This document shows positions 21,481-33,819 of a stretch of DNA of 64,000 nucleotides, one piece after another. The DNA lies in assembly GCA_001510575.1 (NCBI GenBank), contig LNGK01000011.1, forward strand, positions 772,577 to 836,576. The letters are read 5' to 3'. The DNA comes from Knoxdaviesia capensis. Lineage: Eukaryota > Ascomycota > Sordariomycetes > Microascales > Gondwanamycetaceae. Position numbers and translations under genes: made by a program. The notes beneath the pieces were generated by a model. It was not told the origin of the DNA and ran no database searches. It saw only the letters and a list, made by a program, of their open reading frames with translations. The first letter of the stretch is position 1; each line of letters begins with the position of its first letter.

Positions 21481-23319
21481 GTACGAACTATGTTACCTGT
21501 GCGAAAAGGAACAGCAGATGTAGCAGCGGCAATCTATGAGAGTTTAATAGGTGGATTGGAAATGCCAGCGAAAAAAAAGAAACTTCTTATGCAGCCAGCC
21601 GCGCTGCGACGGAAAGTTAGCATTAACGTGCGCTAGAACTATTCGTGGGCTGAAACTGAGAGTTCCTTGGAATGTCCATGTATGTAAAAGGTGTGAGAAT
21701 TTCCTTGGGATCTACTACGATTGATGCCATGCTCTTCATATGAGGATGATATCGAGAGAGGGCGTGTGTGAAATGACGGTCTAAGTATCGTGTAAGTCAG
21801 AATTACAGGGTCAGAGCCTATAAACCGATATATAGAAGGAACGACCGGGAAAGCCCCCAACAAAAAAACAACCAGTCATCAGTATCACCTGGAACGAGAA
21901 AATTTCTCAAAGACGCAACAGTTGGGCAGGAGCAAGCGACGAACGAACTTTCACATCACACTTTTTCATGCACCTGCCCGCACGCAGCTCCAGGGAAGAG
22001 AAAGAGCACACACCCCGCAGATGTGCCGTACGTCTGTCTGGCCATATCCACACAATGGCAGGTACTGGTGGCCAGGCATCCCGGTTCAGGCGGTAGACAG
22101 CAAAGCCTATAGGTCGGCCGGCGACAGGGGTACACCACGACTGCCAGATTGGCAGGCTCACACGTATGCTGCGGTTTGGTGCTAGCAGGATTCCTCAGAT
22201 GACCCTTCACCACAAAAGACAACACCGGAGATTACGACTGCAGAGGAAAGAACGGCCAGAAAATCCAGGAAGGTGCGTCTCCTGGAACCCATTGGGCGAG
22301 TCCCAGCTTGGGGCCTGAGCCATACGAGCAAATACCAAGGCGGGAAGGAAGCCCGGGAAAACCTGCGCAGGTCGCTCTTTCCCAGACATTCTATCCGGGG
22401 AAGGTCGCTTTTTTTTTCTCCCTCTTCTCTTCCTTTCCATCGTGTGGCCCGTTCTTTCTCTTTCGCATTTCGCAGAATTTGGGAGTTTGTTGGCGGGTTT
22501 TCTTATCCGGTTAGCATTAAATCGACACACTGTAGCAAAAAGTGGACTTTGGCGACGCAGCCCGGCCGCAACGGGCCTTGTGCGGATTTTCGGGTAAATT
22601 TGAAGAATGTGAAAGGTGAGGGAGGGCAGGAAGGAAGGACAACTGCCATGGATGTCTATCCTTCATTTTAGCTACCACATTGCGGTGATGTGATGAGCGC
22701 AGAATTGTGCTTGTGTGTGGGAGCATAAAGGCTAACGAGTTCGGGGCCATGGTACGTTCGATTCCCACAGCCGCACGTTCACACTGGTTCCCGCACACTG
22801 CAAATTTCCGGTCTGAGCTTCCCGGACATGCTTTATCACATCTGATAAGCAGTGCCAGGTTCTGTGTTTGACGGGGTGATGCCCATCTTCGACGTCAAGG
22901 GGATAGTCCCAATCGCAGTGGAGATTCATTGATAGACACCACGTCTTGGCCGCGAAACGACACCCCAACTGGCTATCGGCAGTGCTGCGGACGATATATT
23001 GAGATTGAAGAAAGCAAACGAGGTGGCCGTGATCAGACATACAGTACACGGGTGCTGTTAATGTGTGCTTGGTCACATTTTTACAGAGATTTGGAGACTC
23101 GATCGACGAGAATCGAAATTACGCCTTCTTTAATATAATATCACAGGAACTAGCTCGAAAGTACTCGGCGTATTTGACCTACAAGACATGCCCTGCCCAT
23201 AGCGTTGACCTCATATCATGTAGAATTACCTTCTCTCCCACTCTGACCAGTCTCATTCACACAGTATCAGCAAGATGAACATCTCATTATCTCGTCTCTT
23301 CCCGTTTTATACACGGCTT

Positions 23320-23342
23320 ACCACCACCACCACCACCACCAC
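23320..23342. repeat. (ACC)n microsatellite
   Basis: Seven to eight perfect ACC units in the gene-free region, with no supported reading frame across them. Confidence 0.9.
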
Positions 23343-25306
23343 TCCGTCTTTCTTAGTGGTTGCATTTAGGAATTGTCGGCAAGGATGCTGTGTCCTTGTT
23401 GACGGCGAGGGGGGAAGGATCCCCTGTCATGAACGGCGGCTATTCTTCTCACATTGCTTGGTCACAAATTGGAATTGGCAACACGCATTTTCGATCCAAT
23501 GAGAAAGCGGCGGGGCTGGGGCCAGCCAGGCTATGAATCCGTCCGTGATCTTGGATTGTTCGGGCCAGCCAAGGCCCTGGTCTCTACTGTATTCTACTGT
23601 ACTGTATATGGCAGAGGTTAGTGGGTGAAGACTGGGCCGGCAAATAACCGTGTCGGTATTAAAAACCGGTCTTTGCTTATATCGTTGTCTTCAACCAAAA
23701 CCCACTCGATGAACAGGTTTACAGGAAGACAACGGGGTTCAGGAACACGTACTGCGGCCGACACGGATCCAAGTGCACCAATTCGGCTACGTGCTGGTGG
23801 TTGACTGGGAGGTAACACCCACAGGTTGCCAAGCACCGCGAGACTTGTAGTGGGACGCACGTCGATATTGCATGATAGCAGGATATCGCCTCTTCTTGCC
23901 TTCAAAAACACAGCCGACTGGCCACAGGCGACTGGTGCAAAGCCAGACACGAAACGCCGGATGCGAGGGGATCCATAAACCACCGGCCTGGCAGAGACAC
24001 GCATTGGATATCCGCCCTGGACTCGTTGCTGCAGTCTGGCTGCTTCTTTTGACCGAAAGAAGAGTGCACATGGCTTCCGATATGCTGTCCCTGAAGCTCC
24101 GCACCTCCACTCCACTATCCAGACAAGCGAAAGGGGGAACAGGGCTAGCCCAAGTGAATGCATCCCCAAGATACCACATCGTAGCATTGTGTGGTTTTTG
24201 ACGGTGTTTCCAAATATAGCACCCCGCTACCAGGCGAGCCTAATTAGCTCGCCGTCTTTCGTTCCGTTCAAAGAGATTCTGGAATGCACGCGACAGTCAA
24301 CATCTGCTGTTCGTCCTCTCTGTCGTGGTCTTGCCCAAGCGGATCCTGCCCGCCACACCCACCCAGTTACCCACCCACCCCTCGGCTAAGGGGGGGAAGG
24401 GAAGGACGGAGGCAGGAAGAAAAGAGGGAGAAAAAAGAGGCGCGAGGGAGACACGCGAAGCGCGCCCGCAGCCGACACGCTATGCGCAGGAAAAGAGCGA
24501 AGATCCAGAAGGGCGGAGACGAGAGGGCTCCAGGCGTTCGGATGCTGGTGGTTGTGGGCGTCTGTCTGCCTCCCCTTCCCTCGCTGTCCCTTGTGTGTTG
24601 GTGTGAGTGGTACCGGGCTGGTGTTTGCCTTTGTGCAACCCGCACCTCGGCGCAACGGCCAAAGGTGGGGGGGCAAAAAGACGACGACGTGGCAGTCACC
24701 CGTGGGTGGTCCTGGGAGACTGGACGCTGTTTTGGGGATGAGCGAGACGAAGCCGAGAGGATTGGGCTGCGTAGGGTATGAGAATGCCATTCCACACGAG
24801 CACGGAGTACGGCGTTGTGATGGTGCGCCGGCGTACGGCGTGTTGTGCGTGCTACGGGTAGCCGTGTATCCCGTGCATCTACGTCGATGGCGATGTGTGC
24901 TGTGGACGGCCAGAAGCACCAGCCGTTTCGTCCGATCATGGCCGGATCTCCCACTCACTTGTGCGGAGCAGTTGGTTGCTCGTGTCTCTCTCCCTCCATC
25001 TGGCCGTCGATCATCCGAGTTCCCCAGACTGTCAGGCGGACAAGCAAACGATCCAACACATCTGCAGATGCTTCTATTTATTGCCTCGCCCGCATATGGA
25101 ACGGTGGGTGGTGTTTTTACGTTTTATCATTTCGCTTGTTCACGAGACTAGCTGTTGACGGTGTCACCGGTGCTTAATTAGGCGTGTTTTTGTGTACAGT
25201 GCACGCATCCCCCGGAGCGATGGATTCGCCGGAAGGCCGGGACGGTTCCGGGAGCATGCAAAAGGCGAGGAAAAAGCATGCCGGTTTGACGGTGGGAGAA
25301 AACAAC

Positions 25307-25328
25307 TGTGTGTGTGTGTGTGTGTGTG
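25307..25328. repeat. (TG)11 microsatellite
   Basis: Eleven perfect TG units. An A18 homopolymer follows about 200 bp later at 25529-25546. Confidence 0.9.
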
Positions 25329-26035
25329 ATGCTATTTTAAGCACATTTGGCATGCAGTGAGGGTAGTAGCGTGTGTCGTTTATGCCTGCCTGCCAACCTG
25401 CAAGTGCAGTTGATGTGGTTATGGTTGCGACGTGGTAGAAATATTTCCTCTTTTGTCAATGGTAGGAGTTGGCATCTGTGCCCGATTGAACAATTTCCTG
25501 CGCTCACTTCCACCTTCAATTAACGAGCAAAAAAAAAAAAAAAAAAGGCCCCAACAGCAAGCCAGTCGTCAACCAACTCCTAGATCCCAATCCGGGCAGA
25601 TCGTTGATCATTGGCCGCCGGCGCGGGCCGGCACAGGCCCTTAGCAATCCACCCATATTGACTAAGCCACCAGAACAAGAATTCCCAGCTGGGCGTGCCC
25701 CCTAAAGAATTTTGCGGCTCGCACCCGCCCGTAGTCAAACAACATTCCCGGTGGAATCAGTTCCCAACAGGCAGTGGATTTCGGGACGAAAGAAGGGTTT
25801 GTACTGTACTGTAAAGAATCGCGCAGGGTACATCCCAGTTCGGGCAGAACTGCAGGTTACAGCAAGCAGCAGAGAGAAGAGAAAACGGCAGAGAAAAGGC
25901 AAAAAGCGGGGGAAACCGGCCGTTTCTCGCAGGAAAGAAAAAAAAAATCTGACCACACAGATCGCATCTCGAAGCGCCCGAAGTTGCGGGCCCACGGTCG
26001 CTTAAATTCCCCGTTGTCGGGGCGTTGCGCGGCGC

Positions 26036-26072
26036 TGATTGGCTGGCCGGTGTCAGGGGTCTGGGCCAATCA
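26036..26072. promoter_or_regulatory. Inverted pair of CCAAT boxes
   Basis: TGATTGGC (26036-26043) and GCCAATCA (26065-26072) are perfect 8-bp inverted arms, each holding a CCAAT-box core that fungal Hap/AnCF complexes bind. A possible two-exon small reading frame begins 145 bp downstream at 26217, so this may be a promoter. Binding itself is inference. Confidence 0.35.
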
Positions 26073-26216
26073 AGGCGCTTATCACTTTCGTTGTTCAGAT
26101 TTTCTCTGGGGGGAAGGAAGGGGGGGCCGCCCCTTGTCCCTGCCAGAAAATGTTTAAGAGCAGCACCATATGAAAGAAAGAGAGAGAGCCTGATATTCTG
26201 GGGTTTCTGCGTGTTC

Positions 26217-26472
26217 ATGTCTGGGATACAGACTCTCCCCTGCTGGAAAACAACGTCGAACTGCCTGTATGAGCATGTCGATCGCAAAAGTATTGTCCAG
26301 GGGCGTCCATCGCTGTAAGTTCCAGGCCCTGTGTGCTGCCTGCCAGCGCAATCTCGTCTGGCTGCGCTGGCGCTTAGAAGCATGCTGCTAAAGTGCTACT
26401 AAAGCCAACAGTTGCAAGTTCGGTGGCGGGCGGATTGGCGCCCTGGCCGCACAGGCTATAGCGTTGCAATAG
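26217..26472 (+). other. Very tentative two-exon small ORF (52 codons)
   Basis: An ATG frame from 26217 to 26314 ends exactly at a consensus GTAAGT donor. A CAACAG acceptor preceded by CTACTAAAG keeps the frame to a stop at 26472, with the second exon reading KFGGGRIGALAAQAIALQ. No family is recognised, the intron (97 bp) is only predicted, and chance is a strong alternative. Listed because it follows paired CCAAT boxes. Confidence 0.18.
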
Positions 26473-28136
26473 CCGTCGATAGTGCCGCCGTGGTTCCTGG
26501 ATTTAGGTCCGTCTAGCCCTGTTGTAGCTTTCTGTATTAGGGCATCACGACGGCCGGTATCAGCGTCGATCTCCCACGGCCACGGCCGACTGAGCCTCCC
26601 CCTTCTCTATCACATTTTGAGATATCACAGTCAGCAATCCGCGGTTCCGCCAAATCTCCCCACTGGGCGGCTGCTGGCGTGCATAAGCTACTGTCAAGGC
26701 ATAATCGAACCAGACTTGGGGTTCAAATATCATGCTGAGCCCCCGGCTGGCTGTACAGGAACTTCCGATTCCTCACTTCTGTTTTATTGTATTTCACTTT
26801 TCTTGTTCTCTCTGTCCGTGATTGCTGCTGCGGCTGCCATACTGTAGCCGCCTTATCCAACAGATTGACTGGCTACCACAGGCCCAGACGTGACGTCACT
26901 CGGTCCAGTGTCCCCTTACTGATGCATCTTCTGTGGTTCTGGTGAGTCAAGCAACTATGGAATCCCCTCTCTACAGCAAACCAGAGGCCTTCTGCCAAAA
27001 CCACGAAAAAAAAAAACGCCTTGCACCTGTCAACGCAAGACAAAGGGGTGGAGCGGCAGGAGAAGGGGAAGAACCGTGGGCTCACGAAAGCCGGCGAATA
27101 GAGACAGCCAGACGCAACAACAGGGCCCCAATGCACACAGATGCACTCTCTTTTGCATCTGGACTCTGGATCCCGCGTGTTTCGTCGTCGAGAGACGAGG
27201 AGAGCATGTCTGTACATACACAGCTTCTCGATGCAGATTGGCCGCCGCTGCGTGTCCCCGTGTTGTGTTCCAGATATTCGCTGCGTTTTGGGCTGTGCGT
27301 GTGTGTGGGCGGCCGGCCAATCAACACAGCTGAGTGCGCAGATTTGGAGTCCCGCACATTGCCTCAGACCTCGTGTATCCTTTTCGTTCCGTTTTTGTCC
27401 CTCGGGTGATCGCCTCCTTCGTCTCTTCGCTGTGCCGTGGGTTTCCTGTGCTTGAGGTATTGCGTGCTCATCGGCGAGGAGGGTGGGGGGGTTATACGGC
27501 GTTCGTCGTGTGTGTCGTTCATTGCTCTGCCTGTGAGCCGCGTCTAGCCCACGCGAGGGAGTGTCAACCGAACCAAAAAAGAAAACGTCAGCCGGGCCTC
27601 GCGGCCCTTCGATCTCTGGCCGGTGGTTGGACCGGGAGCCTCTGCACTGCCTATGCGCATGGCCACAATCGTTTTGAAAGTGCTGCCAGCGATCTGTATT
27701 GCTGGTGTCTCGGTTTAACGCGCTGGCTTTCCGACCGCTCCGGCGGGGAGTCTTCTGGATGCCGCGATAGTCCGGGTGATTGGTTCGCCGGCCCGTTTGA
27801 TGTAAGGGATAGGACCGAACGTCGTTGCAGTCGCATTAGTCCCGAAACCGTTATTGACACGGGCCAAAAGCAAACGTAGCGTTAGCTGTACTGTATACAC
27901 CTTCGTTTGCACGGCTAGGAGGCCATTTCTGATAGGCCGCACACAAGCACGAAAACGGTGTGTGTGCTATCCCAAAGAGTTCAAGCTCGATTCCTTCAAG
28001 GGTCAACCAGTAGTCACCCGGCCTGAAGACGACATGAGAAATGTTTGCTTGCTTCGTAAATTGGAGATGTGCGTGCTTCTCGGCTGTCTGCCGTCACCCA
28101 TTGTTGTTGTCCAATGCACGATCCAGCGGAAATGCC

Positions 28137-28150
28137 AACCCTAACCCTAA
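28137..28150. repeat. Short interstitial telomere-like repeat
   Basis: Two tandem CCCTAA units plus flanking AA (AACCCTAACCCTAA) inside the gene desert. Too short to be a telomere remnant by itself; it may be a telobox-type protein site. Confidence 0.6.
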
Positions 28151-31100
28151 GACACTTACACGACCTACCCTTCGGAGATCAATGCAACGGTGATTAGATT
28201 CCCAACGCCCATCAAAGCGTCCCACAGTTAGGATGGGCTCTGGGGTACGAATTGTCAGCCCATGTCAGTTGCTCTGCCCTTGTCATCACACAATGGTTTT
28301 TTTTCCAATCTCGGAGATCGAGCTCTATTCAGGAGCAAAATACCACCTGGCACACGGCCCAAGGCCCATGGTTCAACTCTGGCCCAGAGTGCCAGGGATT
28401 AGATTGAGTGTGTATGCCAAGTTTCCACGGACACAGTGGAGAAGAGAGAGAGAGAGAGAGGAAAAACACACAACATTGCACTCTTTGGGCGAGCAGCATG
28501 AAATTTCTTGCTGTTGTTGGGTGTGGTTCGCGAGACGTGATGGTCTCGCTTGTCACATTTTAGACGTTATACCCTTTTTGGAAGAGGGAGGGGAAGGGAG
28601 CCTGGCGATCTGTTCCTTTTCTTTTTGGCCGAGTGGGTTGAGCCAATGGATCTTTGCGCTCAATGCGCGGACTCTGCTCGTGATAGAGAAGAGAAAGTGT
28701 GTGCGTCCTAGATACCGCTCGCGTCAACGCGCACGTCAACAGTGTGATAACACCAAGTTCATCGCCAGAGCAAGGGGGTTCCTCCCCACCCAAAGCTGTC
28801 GACAGTAGACTATCCGTCACGCTTGTCCCCCGAAGGATTCGTCATTTCCGGCGAATTCAAGGAGTCCAGGTCCTACAGCCTCTCCCGTGTGTGTGTATCG
28901 TTTCTTACACTTTGCGAATGATGCTGTCCCGGATTGAGGTTGGGAACGCCACGCCTCAGGGATCTGTCTGTGTGCTGACCATTCTCCCCGTCCCCCAGCT
29001 GGTCCCTGGATAGAGAACTAACAAGAGGAGCCGCGATTCCGAGGCACAGAGGACGCCATTTCTGGCTTGTGCAGGCTGAGAAGCCCCGGTCTGTGTGACA
29101 AGGCCGTTCCGCACAGGGGGCACCCTCCCCAAAGCCTTGTCATCCCGTGTGGCTTCCCACGGTTTCCGGTTGATCTGTGCGGTGGTTTTTTCCTCTTTCT
29201 GCCGGGACGGCTTGGGGAGGAGGCTGCCCGTTTGCAAGGGCAGTCAGTCTATCTGGATGCTTGGGTCGAGGATAACTGCCAGGAGCTGTGCGACCGCGTG
29301 CCACGAACCACGAAGAGGCGGTCTGGCTGCCTGCATCTCTGGGTCCCTGGAGCACCAGTGCGATGCAAACGAGGGAGAACGGTGACCGAGGGATTGATAG
29401 TGGCCCAGCTGCAAAAAGACGAAAGTTAAGTCCGGGTGAGCTTGGAGAAAGTGCTCTTTTAAGCTGCTTACAGCGTGATAGCCCAACATCCCGGTCGGCC
29501 AGAGCAAACAAACGCAATCTGGACCCGGCCTCACCCAGCCTCTCCCCCTCCATCACGCACCTCGCAAGTTTCTCATCACACCGACGGACAAGCGATATGC
29601 ACACAGCAGTACATGTATATGCGTGCCGGCGCCCGCTGCGGTTGTGTGTGTGTGTAGGATTCATGCACTGGACTTGTGCAGAGTTGGACACAAGTCACAC
29701 ACGCACACGCACACACGCAGATACTGGGTTCAGGAGGAGGGCCGACGGTTCTGGGTTCTGGAGTCTCGCGACTGGTGGGAAGTGTGGGTGAGGCTCAAGG
29801 CCGGGAGCGAGGTGTGTGTGCCGGTCCCGACAGAGGCGAGGGTCTGGCACCGCTTGGTGGTGCTTGGGTGCTTGGGTCACAGGTCACTGATAACGGCTTG
29901 CCGAGATAGGATCCAAGGTGAAGGGGAGGGAGTGTATCGTTGGATAACAGCAGCAATACTCAGGGCCAGATAGCCAAAAGAAAGAAACAAAGCGGGAAGA
30001 TCCACCGAGATATGAGACACGGCCATAGGCTCAAGTTCAAGTGAGTGGAATTTCCAAACCCTGTCTGGTCTCTCTGGAAACATTGGGAAGTTCGGGGCAG
30101 TGGAGACTGTATTTGACACCGGGCTGACATATGACATGAACCAAACTAATGTTGCCAGTCGACTGTAAAGGTTGAGAGTCCAATATGCAGAGATTTGTAG
30201 TCCATTCATGATCTCGCTACTCTTCCAACGCTGTCCTGACCCGGCCGGGATACTAGATCGAGATCCAGACTGGAAGTTAGGGTTTGACCCCACAGATACT
30301 GGAGATGCAAATCGGACACTTGCCAGCCGTGTTGTTCCATTACCAGTGGCAGATCTCAGAATATCTCAAGCGATCAAAAAGACCGAAGTGATCCTGAATG
30401 GTGGTAATTACTCACAAACTGGAGACCCTTATCTTGTAGTAGCATGATGCTTTTAGGATATTATATCGTGAACTGAGGGATGAGGTGAGGAGTGCTGACG
30501 CCTGGTATGAGCTTAGCTTGACCGAGCAGGAGAAGAGACCACCAACTGTTGATATATTAACGGGTTTGAGTAGAAATAGGTCTCCATGCTGGAGTGTGTC
30601 GAGTTTGCTGTCTACATGCCAGACGATGGCCTTGAATCGATTTTGCACCGAGTTGGACTGATGTTGGATGGGAAGAGGCTACGACACTGGGGAAAGAAGA
30701 AGATGAAGCGCTATGAACTGACAGTGGCCTCCGAGGGACTCGGTATATGTACGCCAAAGTGCTAACGTAAGGACTATGCTGCATGCTGCCTCCGTTCTGG
30801 CTATCTGGCCTGCTGTGGATAGCCAAAGTCGGGGGTAAACCTATCTAAGAATCCCCAAGTGACCCGAGAGACAGAGCATCAACGATAACAAAAGGCCAGG
30901 TATGTATGCGGGAACTCCTGGTAGTATCATCCAAGCGGCCGCTGTGTCTCTCCAGGGTGCCAATAAAGTGGACTTTGAGATCCTGCTCCGGATCTAGGGG
31001 CGGGCAAGTTGGAATTGTGTCTGTTTTCTGCTTCTGCTGCTACGCAAGGACATCTTGATGGGGGGGTTTCCGGAACCCCACTCCGGTCTGTCGTGCGGAG

Positions 31101-33456
31101 AGAGTGTAGGGCGCGGCAGGCTTTTCATGGAGTGTCCTACGGCATCTCCGTATCCGACTTGCTTGCTGCGAATCAGAGGTCAGCTATGATCGAAGACTGG
31201 TGGCCGCAGTGGCGTTTCATGACCTTGGTTGTATCAGTGTAATGGCTTGGGTCTTGGTCATATGGCTCTACACACATGATCAGATCCATAAAGAAGTTGG
31301 ACGTCTCTGGGAAGGAGACTAGTTTTGGAGAGGCATTCAATATGCACCAGTTTCCCCTTGAAGATGAATGGAGAGTGACCAAGTGATGGACTTCATAGGA
31401 TGAGATGAGCATGTTCTTGGCTCATGTGCTTTTCACACTTGGAGCCGTGATAATCATGTGTCGATGGTGATGTTGTAGGCCTTATTTAGCTCTGTCCGGT
31501 GGAGGTTGTGTGAGCCACATACTTCTTTCTGTCGGATATTCCCTTTGATGGCCGAGTGGTTTGGGCCCGGCTCCGTGAAGATACGTTGAGAACACGGGGA
31601 GTTTCATCACCATCAAGCGGGGCTCTTGCGCCCGTTGCTTGAAGAAGGACGGCACATTTTGCATTAGAGATGCTCTAAAAGGTATTAGTTCTGCTCATAC
31701 GGGACTTTTATCCGGCTCAACAGCAATCAGAATCTGGCCAAGAAGTTCGTTATATGAAGAGAGACTGCCGATATAGCACATTGCAAACGATTCAGTATGG
31801 GCTGGGCAAGGTAGCTCGTTTCTTCACATCCCCACGCATGGAAGCCCCCCCGAAGAATTCTCCAAGCTTACACGGCTAAGTAAGTCCGGAGATCTAGAAG
31901 AAGTCTATCTAGATGAAGAATTTGGAGAACTGTTACGAAGATAGAGCTCAAATGCAATACGACGTAATTCTTATAGAGTGGTGGGCCTGAAGTCAGCGGG
32001 CTCCCTCACGTTCATCTTGATGATGGCAGCTTGGTCCTAGGCGGCACAATCCTGCTATCGTATACTGGCTAATAGTGTCTCTTGAAGTCTCCCAAAATCA
32101 CGATGAAGCAGATTATATAGATGCACTGGTGGCAAGCGAGCTCCCGCGCTTTGGTCTACTATCCTTCCATGATACACAGTGACAAGATCGGGCACTCGTG
32201 GGAACTGTGTCTGGAAATGCCAGTGCTGTTCAGGAGAGAAATATGAAGTCCAGGCCAGAGTTTCCGACCGAGTACCACATAAGGCAAGGTCACACGGCGG
32301 CCGAGTTTGAGACCAGATGAAGACAGAAAACCGACTGCAGAGGAGGGGCAAGGCCGTGGTGGAATATCGGGCCAGGGGCTCCTCCCCCGCCGCAAGCCTT
32401 GTGGACTTGTACACTTAGTGGGATAATTGATGCGGCCGCTTCTGTCATGTTTTTTTTGTTGGTGTAACCCGGAGAGATCTGATCTCTTCCCAGCCCCGGG
32501 AGGATCGGACCCACTCGGACCGTTCTTCCGGGAAGGACTTCTCAACACTGCTGCAATGCGCAAGCTTCCACGTCTGGTCGGATGACATGACATTCTCTGT
32601 GTAGATGGAATCCTAATGTCACTCCACCGGAGTGCTTGGAGCCTGACGAAAACAAGCAGGAGAAAGAGGAGAGGGCTTTCAAGGCTATTGGATTACGTTT
32701 TACATACGATCTGGTAGGGCGATGATTGCAAAGGGACCCTGTTTTCTTGCGGGCTGAGGATCAGGTGTACCCAGCACTGGAGTAGTATAGACTGCGAAAG
32801 CAATCCTTCTCCAAACGATCATCTCTAGATCTCATCCTGCGTTGGCTGGCATGAACAGTGTGTATCTCCACCACGATTGGGGTTGTAGAGGTGCGGGATA
32901 TAGCAGAGTATATGTACATCGTGAAGGCTTCTAGAAGGCGTGCTGATATCTTTGAGCCAACCGATATCGGAATCTCACTCCATCCAGGCCTTGGCCAACT
33001 CCGGTCAAGATCCTATGAGTAATGATGCTACGGTAACGGCGTCTCGTGGGCGAACTGATTCGACTTCAGGGTTACTAGAGCACTTACCGCGTCACCCCTC
33101 ACTTTGTAGGACGGCCGGGCGATCCAAACGAGATAGCGACGAAATGGTCATGATGTGATCCTTTTAGGCCGGGATGAACAGTCCAACATGAGGAGTGAGG
33201 AGAGATTACTTGGCCGTCAATGAAAAGAGCGCGCACTCGTTCCTCTCTCACGATGCGTCAGGACTGTCATACACAACCGGAACTTTTATATGAAATGGAC
33301 AAGCTTCCCCCGCCTGATAGTCCTACTCCTCTTCCATCTCCTCATCAGAGAAACAACACATCACCTGAAGAACACCATCAGCTCTACTCTTCTCTTACCA
33401 ATCTCCCCGAGCAATCTTCCACCCAAGTCCACCCCCCCTACCACCTCACAATCACC

Positions 33457-33546
33457 ATGACGGTCTCCAATGCTCATCATGTCGGTCCTGGCCGCCGTGG
33501 CCGCCGCCTCGCCGGTGGCGTCCCGGGAGGCGTCCCCGGAAGTTGA
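33457..33546 (+). other. Short upstream ORF overlapping the secreted-protein start
   Basis: The first ATG after the CT/AC-rich leader (ATCACCATGA) opens a 29-codon frame ending at 33546. It overlaps, in another frame, the ATG at 33470 of the secreted-protein candidate. A one-base deletion between the two ATGs would merge them, so it may be a translation-limiting uORF, a sequence error, or a sign that the gene is broken. Confidence 0.4.
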
Positions 33547-33756
33547 AGTCGACCTACAAGTGCGGCACTTGCTGAGGTGTGAGTACGAATGTTGGATACT
33601 GACCCCAAAGGCTTGACCTGCACAGACATACTTTTGCTAACAAGATGCCGCAGTGTCTATGGGCGGGTGGGATGGAAGACGGTGGGAGATATGACAGAGT
33701 TCAACGTTCGAGAGGTTTTATCCTTCCTGGCTGCGGCAAAGGTTCCAGCCTATTAG
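33470..33756 (+). CDS. Small secreted protein candidate (69 aa)
   Basis: Two exons, 33470-33576 and 33654-33756. The intron (33577-33653, 77 bp) has a GT donor after CTGAG (GTGTGAGT), a GCTAAC branch site and a CCGCAG acceptor. The alternative GTGAGT donor two bases later would bring a quick stop, so the first is chosen. The N-terminus MLIMSVLAAVAAASPVAS is a good signal peptide, with a likely cleavage after about residue 14. It is followed by an acidic spacer and then HLL|SVYGRVGWKTVGDMTEF and VREVLSFLAAAKVPAY. There are no cysteines in the mature part. The 5' side has a TATA-like ATATGA near 33288 and a typical CT-rich fungal leader. No family is recognised. The gene is hidden from simple ORF scans because both exons are short. 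A preceding out-of-frame ATG and the odd donor lower confidence. Confidence 0.5.
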
Positions 33757-33757
33757 T

Positions 33758-33819
33758 TCTTCATTGTGTAAGTTTGATAGTTCTTAGGTCTTCATTATGT
33801 ATATTTGATAGTTCTTAGG
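33758..33819. repeat. Tandem duplication, 2 x 31 bp
   Basis: Two adjacent 31-bp units (33758-33788 and 33789-33819), both beginning TCTTCATT and ending GATAGTTCTTAGG, with three mismatches. They begin two bases after the stop codon of the small secreted-protein candidate and so lie in its presumed 3' UTR. Confidence 0.85.

Larger units (their letters stand above)
21481..33469. other. 12-kb region without a supported gene
   Basis: Base composition is near 50% GC and not AT-rich, so this is not an obvious RIP-mutated transposon. Open frames up to about 190 codons occur on both strands, but none shows a domain, signal peptide or codon pattern like the neighbours. Visible items: (ACC)n at 23320-23342, (TG)11 at 25307-25328, an A18 run at 25529-25546, inverted CCAAT boxes at 26036-26072, two telomere-like repeats at 28137-28150, (GA)n at 28443-28460, an imperfect (AC)n near 29697-29720 and a TTAGGGTT box at 30278. 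It could hold long regulatory DNA, non-coding transcripts or decayed genes; I cannot tell which. Confidence 0.5.

Noticed and set aside
22740..22770. B-box-like GTTCGATTCCC suggesting a tRNA gene
   Set aside because: No A box at the right distance and no cloverleaf pairing around it.
27334..27879. 181-codon open frame on the plus strand in the desert
   Set aside because: No recognisable domain, Cys/Arg/Ser-rich random-looking product.
28137..28150. Telomere remnant from a chromosome fusion
   Set aside because: Only two repeat units, with similar short motifs elsewhere in the window; regulatory telobox is simpler.
28233..28808. 191-codon open frame on the plus strand in the desert
   Set aside because: Composition and motifs look random (runs from the GA repeat), no domain, no signal peptide and no splice support.
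31173..32593. Minus-strand fragments that look faintly protein-like, suggesting a pseudogene
   Set aside because: The pieces are in different frames, no family was recognised, and I could not connect them by splicing.
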